From Echinometra lucunter (taxonomy: Eukaryota; Echinodermata; Echinoidea; Camarodonta; Echinometridae): a DNA stretch of 64,000 nt. Position numbers and translations under genes: made by a program. Under the pieces are notes generated by a model, which did not search any database, had not been told where the DNA came from, and was given only the letters and a program-made list of their open reading frames with translations. Location: the NCBI GenBank assembly GCA_029962745.1, contig CM057157.1, positions 30,568,503 to 30,632,502 of the forward strand, written 5' to 3'. Position 1 is the first letter of the stretch. The number at the start of each line of letters is the position of its first letter. Positions 53,023 through 64,000 of the stretch are shown here, piece after piece.

Positions 53023-53744
53023 TTTCATAAAGATTACATCTCCATTTTACATTATTTTCAGGACTATTCCAGTCTTGAAAGACCATGGGATTTTATGTGG
53101 TCCACCTTAAAGGGGAATGAAACCCTGGGGAAATATCCATTTTAATGAAAAGAGAGAATAGAGAGAAAAGTGCCATCAAAATCGTTTACGAAATGAGAAA
53201 GATATAAAAGTTCGAAAAGCCTCAATTTACTTTTTATGGCGATTCTCAAATTGGCAATGTTGCTTCAAAATGGCAGGTTAGAAGGACAACCCTCATATGA
53301 CTTGTACACAAATTCACATTTGCCATTATCTCTAAAGATGCTGCTTGTCTCTTTGTGAACCCAAAATTATGTTATGTCAATTCTATGATATATCTTGAGC
53401 TAAGAGGAGATTGCTGCACCTTCAGAGATAATGGGTAAAATATGAAATGTGTTGTAAAATATGAAATTTTGTTGTACATACATATTGTTGTCTTCTATTA
53501 AACCTGCGTTTGAAGCAATATTGCTAATTTGAGGATCGCCATAGAAAGTAAATTGAGACTTGTCAAAGTTTCATAAACTTCTCATTTCGTATTAAACTGT
53601 TTTTTTCTTTCTCGACAAACTTTCAGTATGTGCCAGTGCATGCCAGTGCGTGCCTTGAATTTAAGACCTAAAGGTAATTTGAAAATTGGGGGGCTGCGAA
53701 AGGGATACCCAATACCTAGCATTAAAAAAAAATGAAATCCTTAC

Positions 53745-53894
53745 CCCCGCTTCCACTTGACTCGGTTGAAGAAGGCAATGTAGTTTGATGGGCGTTGGTG
53801 GCAGGAGGGTTGGTTTCATGGGCATCGGTCGGAGGGGCGTCGATTGGAAAACTGGTTGTAGGGGCTTTGGACTCAACCGGAGGATCGGTTATGC
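53745..53894 (-). CDS. 150-bp linker exon (copy d, next to the gap)
   Basis: Same exon as 42670-42819 (TTSFPIDAPPT type), phase 1-1. Confidence 0.7.
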
Positions 53895-56800
53895 CTCATA
53901 CATTGGAATTGATTTTTAAAAAGTAATAAGAAACAAATTTTGCGGACTAAAATGAGAGATAGTTTGGCCTACTGCTATAACTAGAAAAGCTCAAAAGGAT
54001 AGCGTGTAAATATTCTGAATGATTTTTTTTCACCCAAAGTTTTATTTGGAAGCAAATTTTATAAAGATTACATTATTTTCAGGACTATTCCAGTCTTGAA
54101 AGACCATGGGATTTTATGTGGTCCACCTTAAAGGGGAATGAAACCCTGGGGAAATATCCATTTTAATGAAAAGAGAGAATAGAGAGAAAAGTTCCATCAA
54201 AATCGGTTACGAAATGAGAAAGATATAAAAGTTCGAAAAGCTTCAATTTACTTTTTATGGCGATTCTCAAATTGGCAATGTTGCTTCGAAATGGCAGGTT
54301 TAGAAGGACAACCCTCATATGACTTGTACACAAATTTCACATTTGCCATTATCTCTAAAGATGCTGCTTGTCTCTTTGTGAACTCAACATTATGTGTCAA
54401 TTCCATGATATATCTTGAGCTAAGAAGGAGATTAGCTGCACCTTCAGAGATAATGGGTAAAATATGAAATTTTGTGTACATAACATATTGAAAGTTGTCC
54501 TTCTATTAAACCTGGCGTTTTGAAGCAATATTGCTAATTTGAGGATCGCCATAGAAAGTAAATTGAGACTTGTCAAAGTTTCATAAACTTCTCATTTCGT
54601 ATTAAACCTATTTTGATAGAACTTTTTAAAACGGCATCTATCTGTACTCTCTTTTCATTAAAATGATCTTCCCCTGGGTTTCATTCTCCTTTAAATATCA
54701 AACAGAATAAGACAAGAAATGATTGTCTGGTTCCATTTCACTGCATGGATGCATATGTAGCGCTTTATGATTAGATCTTTGAATTGTCTCTCATATTGGT
54801 GAAACTATAGATGACCCGCAGAGTAATTCTGTTTATTTCTGGCCCATCTGACGTATCAGTTAAGATCCCTTGATGTTAAAAATTATCTTCATATTATATG
54901 TGATAACCTTCAGCTAAAGTAAACCAGTACCATACTTTTGCCAATGACTGGCGGCAATTTATTTCCTCCGGTATGACAATTATCATATCTTTGATAATTA
55001 CATTAATTTGAGAATCATGTTAATAGGACTTTAATCATGGGCAGCAGTACTTCTATCTCAATGAGGTAATATTACAGCGGAAACTGAGACAAAGATAAGG
55101 TTTCAAAGATTAAGGTAAAACCAAGAGTAATAGCATGAAGTCCTTACCTACAATGGGGCTAGAGTTACCAGAATTGGATGAGCCATTATTGCCAAGGGTC
55201 AAGGCCAAACGCTGTGATGATCACAGCACCGACTGTCAAAATGCCTACAGTTCCTAGGACAAGCAAATGCGATGAGGAACCTGACTTTTTAGCATCGACT
55301 AAAGCGATCTGAGATTGATGGTTACCATTCGGTGTAATTTCATATGCTGCCTTCGACATCCTTAAAGATGCGTTCTCTTTAATTAAAAAAAAAAAAGTTA
55401 CTCAGTACTTTTCTTCAACCGAATATCTAAAGTAGGATAGCTTCTGCACAGAAACTCCTTTCATGAGCATGCCCCTTGGAACAGAATCTTTCCCAAAAAT
55501 GACTGCCCCTTTGCTGGCTGCTGTCCTTGAATCTAAAGTTTGCTAACCAACTTTGCAAACCAACTTTCCCCTCTTCGCTTTATCGACTACGTCACTCGCA
55601 GAACTGGGAAAAATCAACATTTTTATCGGTGAACATAAGTAATTGGCACACATATGACAATGAGCAGGACGAGTGTCTTGAATTCAAATATTTTCTTCAA
55701 ATATGAGAAAACGCCCCTCTAATGACAAACTGGTATTCAATCAAAAATTATGTCATAATTTTCCCGTCAATATTTACTAGCTGTTACAAAACGGCTCTTT
55801 TAGCTTGCAAATAAGTTTTAAAGGGACACAAACTTAGTTTGATCTTACACATGTTATACGTGACTGATGGGTAATATGGATCAAAAGCACTAACTGGTGT
55901 TGGGAGATTCACTATTGTCTGCCACCACCCATTAAAACCCAGAATTTGATTCAACAGCCAGAACAAACAGCAAAGAAGCAATGATTTTGTTTTTAACACA
56001 TTCCATTGAAAATTGGACGTGGTAAAAAAAATCTACCAAAAATGCTAGTCGTACGACATTGAGTTTAACAAAAGTATAGTAACCTCTTTGTCAAACGATA
56101 AATTTATTTACAAAGATTTTAAAAGGCAGCAATTGAAATGATACTCGATGGAAGGAATAAGTCGAATAGTGTAAGAATGATTTAGTCGATGTTTGAAAGC
56201 GAAAGTCACCATCATACTGGCTCGTTTCGACGAGTGAGAGGCACTGGTGTTTCCTGAGGCTCGTTTTCCTAAGATTCATTACTCCCAAGCACAGCTTTAC
56301 CATACCAGGGGTTAATCATTTCAAAATTTTGATTTCGAATTTTAGCTGAACGTTATCACAGATTTATGAAGATTAAGTTTTACGTTTTGGATTCGCAATG
56401 TATATTTCAGGTGGGCAAGAAATATACATATTACTTGGTGGACCATCGAGTTTCACCAACTTCATCAAAGGGGTGTGAAACTGTTTTTAATGGCCCGTCA
56501 TACCTCTTCTTGATCAATAACATAATTAAATAAGAAGTTAATTGTTGATGTTTTGACTCAATTTTTTATCATGTCGTTTGCTTGCTATACAGTTGCGATA
56601 TATATAGGCCAACTGTCTCTCATTTAGACCGCAAAATTTACTTGCAATTAACATTTTATCGATTCCAATGTCTAGGGCTTTGTTGATCGTCCGTCCGAGA
56701 CCATTCTGATCAGTCCAGTCCTTGTCAAACCAACGCCCCTATGGCCACACCCCTTAAAGCAATACCCCAACGACCAACACTAACGAAGCCAGCTGTCCAG

Positions 56801-59076
56801 CAACCCAGCCCTCCTGGGACTAAACCTCCTAAGATCGTTTACCCTCGTGCGACCAAACGCCCTATGATCAACCCTCTTACGGCTCCCATCTCTACGAGCA
56901 ACACCCTAGACCAACGCCCATTAAAGCCAACCCTTCTACGACTGACCCTCCTGCGATCTTCCCTCACACCTCTCCGAGTAACACCGTCTTGAACCATCAT
57001 GCAACCAACGTATCCTTGCAAACTAACCATCCTGCAACCAACCATCCCTCAACCAACCCTTCTGCGACAACTTTCATACGAACCAAACCCCTACGGCCAA
57101 CACCACCATAGCTAGATTAACGCTCATGGCACCAGTCATTCTGCGACTAAACGATCGAAATCATTTCGGTCTGAACCTTCCCAATTACACACCCTTACCC
57201 AACCCTCTAATCACTGCAGCATCCCCTCCAAAGTGCATCACGCCCCTTCTAAACACAATAAGCCCAAATAAGGTGACAGATAACACACCATATCACAACT
57301 AAACCCGTGGGAGCATTGTCAGGTGTTTTTTTTTTTTTTTACCAAAGCCAAGCTTCTTACCTGCATATCTAATCTGACAGAAAAGAGATAAACAGAAAAG
57401 ACAGGCGAAAAGATATTTGTGTCAAATCAACATCCCCCCCCCCGTTAGGTTTCATAACATCCCAAAGTCCAAGGGAACGCGTGTCATAACACGTGTTTAA
57501 TCGAGTCACTTTGTTTACTTTTAGTCTTTTCTTTGTTGATGATGCAAAGGAGGAAAAACACAATATGGCAGGCAATACAGATATAAATTTTATGACGAGT
57601 GTAATCAAAATTTTCAATTATTTGGGATATTTATAGATCAATAATCGTTTTACTTCTATGGACTGATATACTTCGATTATATTTGATGAATAATTTTATG
57701 TCCAGACCAGCAAAAAACATAAGTACTGGGGTGCAAAGCAAAACTGAAAATATAAGAGAAGAAAGGGGCGATGGGCGTATCTTATATGCATATAGAAAGC
57801 AGTACAGATATGATAAAATGATTACAAGCAAAACAAAACAAAAAAGGGGGTCGATGGACCTATCTGAAATGCACGGAGTGTAGATATGATCAACTGATTG
57901 ACTTTATATGAAGCAATATGCCTTTAACAGACATGATAAAGAATGGTGGAGGTGCCGTGGTATAGGACATAAATCACTGGAGTATGAAGCTCACGGTATG
58001 GGGTTCGAATCCCGGCATCGGTCCTGATGTACTTTGGCAATACATTAATCTACATTTGCTAGTCTCCATCCAGGTACCGGATGCCCAACCAAATGGGTCC
58101 TGATTCCTTGAATGCTCAATAAGCGGCTTAACCATTGACTCAAACCGCTACACGGGGGAAAAATGCTGTATGAGACTTCAAAATTTAGTCCAAAAGTCAA
58201 AGACTATCAATAGGTGGACTAAGATTTTTTATTGCATTATCAATACCTTCACTAATCTTGGCAGTGAAGGTGATTGACGCAAACGCCCGTCAATACAAAT
58301 TTTGCACTGTAATGAATAAAAGACGTCATCTGTGGGTGACGCAGTAAATGCATCGCCATGTCTTGAGCAAAGTTCGGCGCTCACAAGACCCCTCTTTCAT
58401 GTCTTTAAGGCGTTAGTAATTAATGTTTGCGCTGTCTTTGCCGCACCGTGTGTATGACATCATCCAAAGAGTGACTGCAAGATAAACACTGACGTAAGGG
58501 TGACTTGCCTCACAGGCTCAAATGGCGCAGGCATGGTTGAGTGTACATACATCTTTGGTTCGGAAAATGATGACGTTGCGTTCAGGCCTGAGGCAGGTGC
58601 GGTGGATGAGCTGCGCTGTTTCACTCCGGTTAATTGCGCCAGTTCAGGTCAACAGGACCCTCTTGCAGTAAAAAAAACCCAACAACAACAAACAAACAAA
58701 CAAACAAACACACAGTTTAATCAAGTTGTATTCAAACAATAAAGGCTGGGTGTTTGAGGTTGATAACGGAAATCCTTACCACCACCTTCGCCTGGAGAGT
58801 TGGTTACGCCGGGAGAGTTGGTAGCAGGAGGGTTGGTCGCTGGAGGGTTGGTCGCTGGAGGGTTGGTCGCCGGTGGATTGGTTGCAGGCGGGTTTGTCAC
58901 AGGGGGGTTGGTCGCAGGAGCCGATGTGGGTTCTGTTGTAAAAAAGGGGGAAATTGGGAGAGGTAAATAGATCAGTAAGTTGGGAAAGGTAGACGGAGAG
59001 AGAGAGAGATAGAGATGCTTTATTTAGATAATAATCCCGTAGCATCGGAGTTGTATCAGGCGCTATAAAAATAAGA

Positions 59077-59162
<86 letters not shown>

Positions 59163-59181
59163 CATTATTATTATTAATTAC

Positions 59182-59213
<32 letters not shown>

Positions 59214-61705
59214 ATTATCATTATGTTTATTAACATTATCATTATTATTATTACTAATACTATTATGATTATTCCAGCAATGAGTGTTTTGGGAAATGAA
59301 TAAAAGTGGGGTACAATAATTATACTCAAAATATACGCGAAGGACTTTCATGATTATGATTCACTTTCTTTTCCAACAGGTAGCGTGATACTTCTTGTTA
59401 AAATGACAAATGATTATACTTGTATAAAACTTCTACTGCCATTGTTGCTGCTGCTACTACTACTTCTGTTGTTACTACTGCTACTACTGCTGCTACTACA
59501 ACTATGCTATTTAATTTCAATTTTATACAATTTAAAATGAATCAGATATCGAATCGAAGATTTGACCAGTTGGTGTATCTGATTGGTCGAGGAGTTGATA
59601 AGCCACGCCCACTTACCGGGTGGTGTCCATGATTGGCCGAGAAGTTGATAGCCACCTCCGTAGTAGAGTGTGTACACCCAGTAATTCACCACATCACCTA
59701 TTTCCACTGTCACTTGGGTATTCTCATGGACCCAGTATTCACCTAACATAGAAAAAGAAACGCAAAACAAACCCGGATAGTTTTATTCGGTAATGCGAAA
59801 TATATACATTGACATTCCAGTTTTAAAGTCAACCCCCCCCCCCAAGCAAACAAACAAACAAAACAAACAAAACAAAACAAACAAAACAAAACAAATAGAG
59901 TGAGTAGGTTCTTTTCAGGACCACACTCATTTCCCAAAAAAAAGATTACATGGTGTACCGTGAAAATACTGCCATAATTATGTACTAGCACCATGGAAAC
60001 ATTGATAGGATATTTAAAACAAAACAGGTAAATACAAGAAAATAATACCCCCCCCCCCCCACACACACACACACACAATCGGACAGACAAGAAAAGTGTC
60101 GAGCATGATGAGTGTATTGATAATAATTGTAAAGTGCCTAACACCAAGGTAAATCAAGACAGGGTTACTTCACACAGTCTATATGTCGTGACGTTAACAT
60201 TTTAAGCGAATAAATAATGGATTAGGAATCAAAGAAAGCGGAGGTTAGATATAATTACTTAAAAGCGGCGGATACGGGGGGGGGGGGGGGGGCGAATCGG
60301 CTGCCCTACCCCCAATCTGAAATCAAGCGACCCCCTTCTTTGAAACCCAGCACCCTTTTTTTTTTAAACCGAGGACCTTTTTTTTTTTTTTGTTTATCCA
60401 CTAATTGGCGGGGAGGGGGGGGGGGGTGGGGGGTAAACAGACACCTGAAATAGCCTGCCGGCCGCCCCCCCCCCCTCCCCACCTTTGAAAAATACTAGAT
60501 GCGGCCCTGCTTAAAGTCAAAATAATATGGTCTTGACAGAGTTAATGAATAGTGGTATCTCTAATAGAATGTATTTTTGTGAAATCATATTAACAAAATG
60601 GGTCTGGAGTAGGATCCCCAGGTCTATCATGTCTGGTGTGCAAGACCGAAATTCACTTATTTTCATAAATGATTGTTCATTTAGAATTTGCATGGAATAG
60701 AACTCTATATATAATGCTGGGATTTCATGCAGCAAATATTTAAAGGATTATTAGGGGAATCAATCAAATTTGTTTGATATTGCATGACTTTTAATCCATG
60801 AACTAACGTTAAATAAAATACTTTAACATTTTGGATGAATAAAACACAATGACATTGTATTATAAAAATGGTCCTTTTTCTGACCTGGCAAAAGTTCTGA
60901 AATTGTCAAAATAATTATTTTCCCGATCAGTTTAAACGTCGTCAACATTCTCTTCAGAGAGTACAAATCATCTTACCATCTGTAGTAGTGACGTCATAAT
61001 TCCATTGTCCAGCCCCAACACCATTCAAAGGTTGATTGATGCTATAGTGAAAAGCAACAAGGCTTAATCCAGGCTCATCTACAAAAACAAAGAGAATCAA
61101 TTGATATGTTATACACTGCTCAATAAATGATATCTAACATTTAGTAATTTATTCAAAGATATTTTAACCAGGCCACAAATTTTACAAAGTAGGCTCAGGG
61201 CAGTACACAGAATTTTTTCCGGGGGGGGGGAAAGAAACATTAAGAAAATTGAAGAAGCACAAAAGCGAGGAAGCGATGAAAGCGCTTTTGCATTTTAAAA
61301 GTGAAATTGAAGGATTTGGTGCACATTTTTCGTGGATTTTTGTAAAAATTTTCAGTAAAAAAATGTAGGTTTTCAAAATTTCGGGGGGGGGGGTGGTAGA
61401 GTTACGAACATGAATTGACATGAAATAATTTATTTTAGTAGCCTGCATTAACGGCCTGACTATATCTTTACTATGTTTTGGGATGAATAGCATGAACTTG
61501 CCCATGCAGTGATATATGAAAAATACAACAAGAATACTGAAAATACTAATAAATTTTCACATTTAGATGGAAATTACTTACGAGGGTATGCAAAGCGGAT
61601 CCCCTGAGGAGAAATGAGAGATATATCCGGGTTCTGGACTTGGTATGCATCAATTGCAACCAGAAGAACTGGCAGTAGAGCCAGTACATGTCTTACTCCG
61701 GCCAT
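53745..61705 (-). CDS. CBM39 / anchor / linker modules, copy 2 (no GH16 exons)
   Basis: On the - strand: 61705-61582 (signal), 61078-60977 and 59742-59617 (CBM39), 58932-58780 (linker), 55359-55148 (alternative anchor exon), 53894-53745 (150-bp linker). The signal-CBM39-linker series is in frame throughout (phase 1 junctions). The anchor exon has one extra A that shifts its end. No catalytic domain follows before the gap, where unit 1 would continue to further linkers and GH16. This copy gives the better reading for the CBM39 domain; it is probably the other haplotype of the same gene. Confidence 0.72.
54128..54694. mobile_element. MITE family D (TTAA type), full copy in unit 2
   Basis: TTAAAGGGGAATGAAACCC at the left, GGGTTTCATTCTCCTTTAA at the right, TTAA on both sides, 567 bp. 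Confidence 0.8.
55148..55359 (-). CDS. Alternative first exon with type II anchor (copy 2)
   Basis: MSKAAYEITPNGNHQSQ matches TGNHQSK of the GH16 gene's own exon better than copy 1 does. After the TM helix an extra A shifts the frame to a stop (PWQ then TAA). Length 212, one over the expected 211. Confidence 0.75.
56700..57115 (+). repeat. Inverted linker-like repeat sequence (copy 2)
   Basis: Second copy of 45640-46025, with small indels that disrupt its open frame. Confidence 0.6.
57945..58100 (+). mobile_element. tRNA-derived SINE, copy in unit 2
   Basis: Same insertion as 46856-47010, in the duplicated segment. Confidence 0.7.
58780..58932 (-). CDS. Pro/Asn/Thr linker exon (copy 2)
   Basis: 153 bp, phase 1-1. 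One more ATNPP unit than copy 1, so five codons longer and still in frame. Confidence 0.82.
59078..59250. repeat. ATT microsatellite (unit 2)
   Basis: Counterpart of 47975-48130. It is purer, with a different number and order of units. Confidence 0.9.
59617..59742 (-). CDS. CBM39 exon, second half (copy 2)
   Basis: Same 126-bp exon as 48483-48608. Confidence 0.9.
60977..61078 (-). CDS. CBM39 exon (copy 2, intact frame)
   Basis: 102 bp, phase 1-1. Encodes EPGLSLVAFHYSINQPLNGV and GAGQWNYDVTTTD, joining GEYWV of the next exon. Confidence 0.9.
61582..61705 (-). CDS. Signal peptide exon (copy 2)
   Basis: Identical coding to 50433-50556. A pyrimidine-rich acceptor CTCTTCTTCTCAG ending at 61770 suggests the exon starts at 61769, with a 64-nt 5' UTR. 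Confidence 0.88.
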
Positions 61706-62369
61706 CTTGACGAAAGTATCTAATCAAGACCAAGAACTCATGTGAGCCTTGTGCAAAATATTACGAATCCTGAGAAGAAGAGGACGATATAACAGATGTT
61801 ACCATAAATACTGATAATGATAAGATAGAACCATGAGGTAACAAATATCATAATCTAAGAAACGATATATCTCGCAGACATTATTAATCATTAATCAGTT
61901 ATTGTGTGTTTCTTGTAAGTCTTTATTATGTAAGAAATTTATGTCTCGGTGTTTGAATACATAGTAGTGCGGAGAGTGTAATTTGTCAATTAGCGGTCAC
62001 CAAATCATAGCATACTTAAATTGCTTTCAATCTTAAACAATTAAGAACCCAAACAAACAATAATTCGACACGGTTTGCAAATATAGTGCAATTTTTAGAA
62101 AAAGGGAAACCCAACTTTTCCAAGCACTATCTGCATTTCACAAAAGCACTTAATTAATTTTTTCATTTGTATGACTGGTACTAGGGAAAATCGAATTGCT
62201 ACAATATCTTAAACTAATGTAGAAAGTGATGTACGAAGAGATTATTGATGAAAACAATGAATTACGACCATTCACTGATCCTGTCTTTGCTTTTATTTCC
62301 TTGGCCACAGGGGGTCATGTGGAAGGACGTTGGGACTAATATGGGCTCTAATTCTATGTTTAAAACTGG

Positions 62370-62519
62370 GCCCCCGTCTTACAAAGAGTTGCGATTGATT
62401 CAAATCGATCGCAACTTTGAGATTGACCTCAATCCCTGTCTCTTATAGGTACACAGTTGAGATCAATCTCAAAGTTGCGATCGATTTAAATCAGTCGCAA
62501 CTCTTTGTAAGACGGGGCC
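62370..62519. mobile_element. Long palindromic element (unit 2)
   Basis: Same palindrome as 51221-51372, in the duplicated segment. Confidence 0.85.
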
Positions 62520-63248
62520 ATAATGCCGATTGATAAATGAAATAATATCATGAAAGATTACTTATTCTTGTTTTTTGTCTTTATATCTGCATTTATATCT
62601 GTTTTCATAACTTGTTTATTATGTTTCGTTTAAAGGAAAAAATAGCTATACAGCATCATTCATTAAATCTGTTACGTTTTACATAACTCATTCAATATAG
62701 TTCACATTCATTCATGCGTAGCAAAATCACAACATATTTATTATTATATCGAAAAGGATGAATTGATCTTAACATGGATATTGCAAATTTATCAGGATGT
62801 CATCATTCACTGAGCAAATGATGTAAAAATAAAGCATTTTTCGTTTATAAAAATAGATATATACTGTACTCAATCAGACTGTTTTAAAATGGGTATCAAT
62901 AAACAGCGATAACTGTATTGAGCAAACGTGAATAATAAAATTCTTTAATGTGTTAAACAAACGTATACAGAACGCATAACATTTGAGTAAGCAGTACACA
63001 TCTAAATCCCACCCCCTTTTGACAGTTTCGGCCCGTGACTGATAACACTGTATTCTACGTTATCAACAGAAGCTCATTATTCAACGAAACTTAAAATCTT
63101 TGCAAAATTAATGATGTACCTGTCTGATAAACATCGCGCGTTCCCTTCATCTGTTCATCAAAAAGGGGGAAAATGATAACCGTTTGTCTTTTCCTTCTAA
63201 CCCAAGGAAAATATCCTTTCTGTGGATTTCTCACTATTATTTGTCCTA

Positions 63249-63486
63249 CAGCATCCAACAAAAGTGAGTTCACCCTTGAGGGTGTACTTAACTTTTTGTT
63301 GCCACAAATTTAAAAGAAATCCTTCAGCTGTTACATTATTGTTATGGAAGAGATAATTCCTATCAATACACCAGTCAGAGAATTTCGTTCTTCTCTATCA
63401 TAGTTGTAATACATTAATTTTATGTCAGAATTTACATTTGAATTTTTACATTTTGCAAAGGGTCTACTCACTTCTGTTGGATACTG
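63249..63486. mobile_element. Tc1/mariner-type MITE (unit 2)
   Basis: Counterpart of 52097-52333; left end CAGCATCCAACAAAAGTGAG, TA flanks. Confidence 0.8.
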
Positions 63487-64000
63487 TATATCTTCTTGCT
63501 CTACTTCTATTTGTTTGTTGCAAGGCCTGAGCGCTCAGAGAGTTGTAGCCTTCTTTTACTGTATACAGTTGTACCGTTGAAAGTTCAGAATTACAATGAG
63601 TAATTAAATAAATGTAATGTTCTCTTCAACAACGGTACCATAGATTCTACGAAAATAGCCATAAATTGAACAATAAAACGCAAGTACTTTGCCAAAATTG
63701 TGCAGTTAAGAAGAAAATCAAGGAATCACTAAATACATTTTATAAAGCTAAGATAATTTCGTTAAAGTTTTTCATAACGAATAGGAAATATAAGAAAAAA
63801 CTTGGAAAATCTTACCTTTATTTTACGAGGTAACTGTTTCACTCCGCAAATGAAAATTTTCGTCTGCTGTTAACAAATACTTGAGGCGAGTATTGATAGT
63901 TGTATGCAAACTTCTCTGCCTCCGCCGATCTTACAGAACTACTTGATCAAAGTCGCTTCAACTCACAAAATGTGAAAGGACATCTTATTTTTGGTCTTAT

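Larger units (their letters stand above)
53023..63680. repeat. ~11-kb near-identical second copy of 42.97-52.52 kb
   Basis: Colinear with the first copy from linker repeat through anchor exon, linker, CBM39, signal exon and 5' flank. The offset drifts from about 11,070 to 11,160 because of many small indels, mostly in homopolymers and simple repeats. Confidence 0.95.
61706..64000. other. 5' flank of the CBM39 gene, copy 2
   Basis: No coding exon. Holds the palindrome (62370-62519) and the TA-flanked MITE (63249-63486). Beyond 63680 the sequence is unique to this copy. AAG/GTAAGA on the - strand, with donor at 63815-63814, could end a non-coding first exon that splices to 61769; this is a weak prediction. 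Confidence 0.35.

Noticed and set aside
52435..53086. ORFs of 170-200 codons across the N run
   Set aside because: They are runs of X through the 500-N gap.
59743..60147. 134-codon hydrophobic ORF on the - strand
   Set aside because: Intronic, runs through homopolymers and a CAAA repeat, and is not open in the other copy (48609-48860 is shorter).

Overview
This is a stretch of a large, intron-rich, AT-rich animal genome with no prokaryotic or organellar features. Two kinds of gene fill it: a receptor protein tyrosine phosphatase (RPTP) on the + strand (1-24178), and a GH16 beta-1,3-glucanase / glucan-binding locus on the - strand (about 30.8-61.7 kb). The gene types, the dense MITEs and tRNA-derived SINEs, and the apparently divergent duplicate copies fit a highly heterozygous marine invertebrate, probably an echinoderm such as a sea urchin. 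That host assignment is inference.

Region 1 (1-24178, +) holds the 3' part of an RPTP. Nineteen exons give 807 codons in one continuous reading frame, and every junction is phase-consistent and GT-AG. In order they encode the end of an FN3 domain, a transmembrane helix, a basic/proline-rich juxtamembrane segment, phosphatase domain D1 with intact WPD and [10 protein letters not shown] motifs, and domain D2 with a degenerate WPK loop and HCLSGIEESG. D1 should be the active domain and D2 a pseudophosphatase. The introns carry MITE families flanked by TTAA, tRNA-derived SINEs and several minisatellites. Two minisatellites are seeded by the gene's own exon edges: a 61-bp array that copies the exon-13 splice donor, and a 111-bp array that copies the last codons and stop.

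Region 2 (24179-30796) has no gene that I can support. It holds the 111-bp array, probable 3' UTR, a GA/CT-rich microsatellite and a SINE.

Region 3 (30797-38621, -) is a complete ten-exon GH16 gene of 438 codons with a type II membrane anchor and an intact GEIDLIE active site.

Region 4 (40595-50556, -), immediately upstream, holds more modules of the same family but no catalytic exons: a secretory signal exon, two exons of a CBM39-type glucan-binding domain, a Pro/Asn/Thr linker exon, a second type II anchor exon, and three tandem copies of another 150-bp linker exon. All the splice junctions of these modules are phase 1, and so is the first GH16 catalytic exon. The simplest reading is one locus with alternative 5' ends (secreted CBM39 form, or membrane-anchored forms) spliced to one shared GH16 module.

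Region 5 (53023-64000) repeats 42.9-52.5 kb almost exactly, after a gap of exactly 500 N (52523-53022). The two copies differ by many small indels, and each breaks a reading frame the other keeps. This suggests an uncollapsed haplotype or an assembly duplication rather than two functional loci.
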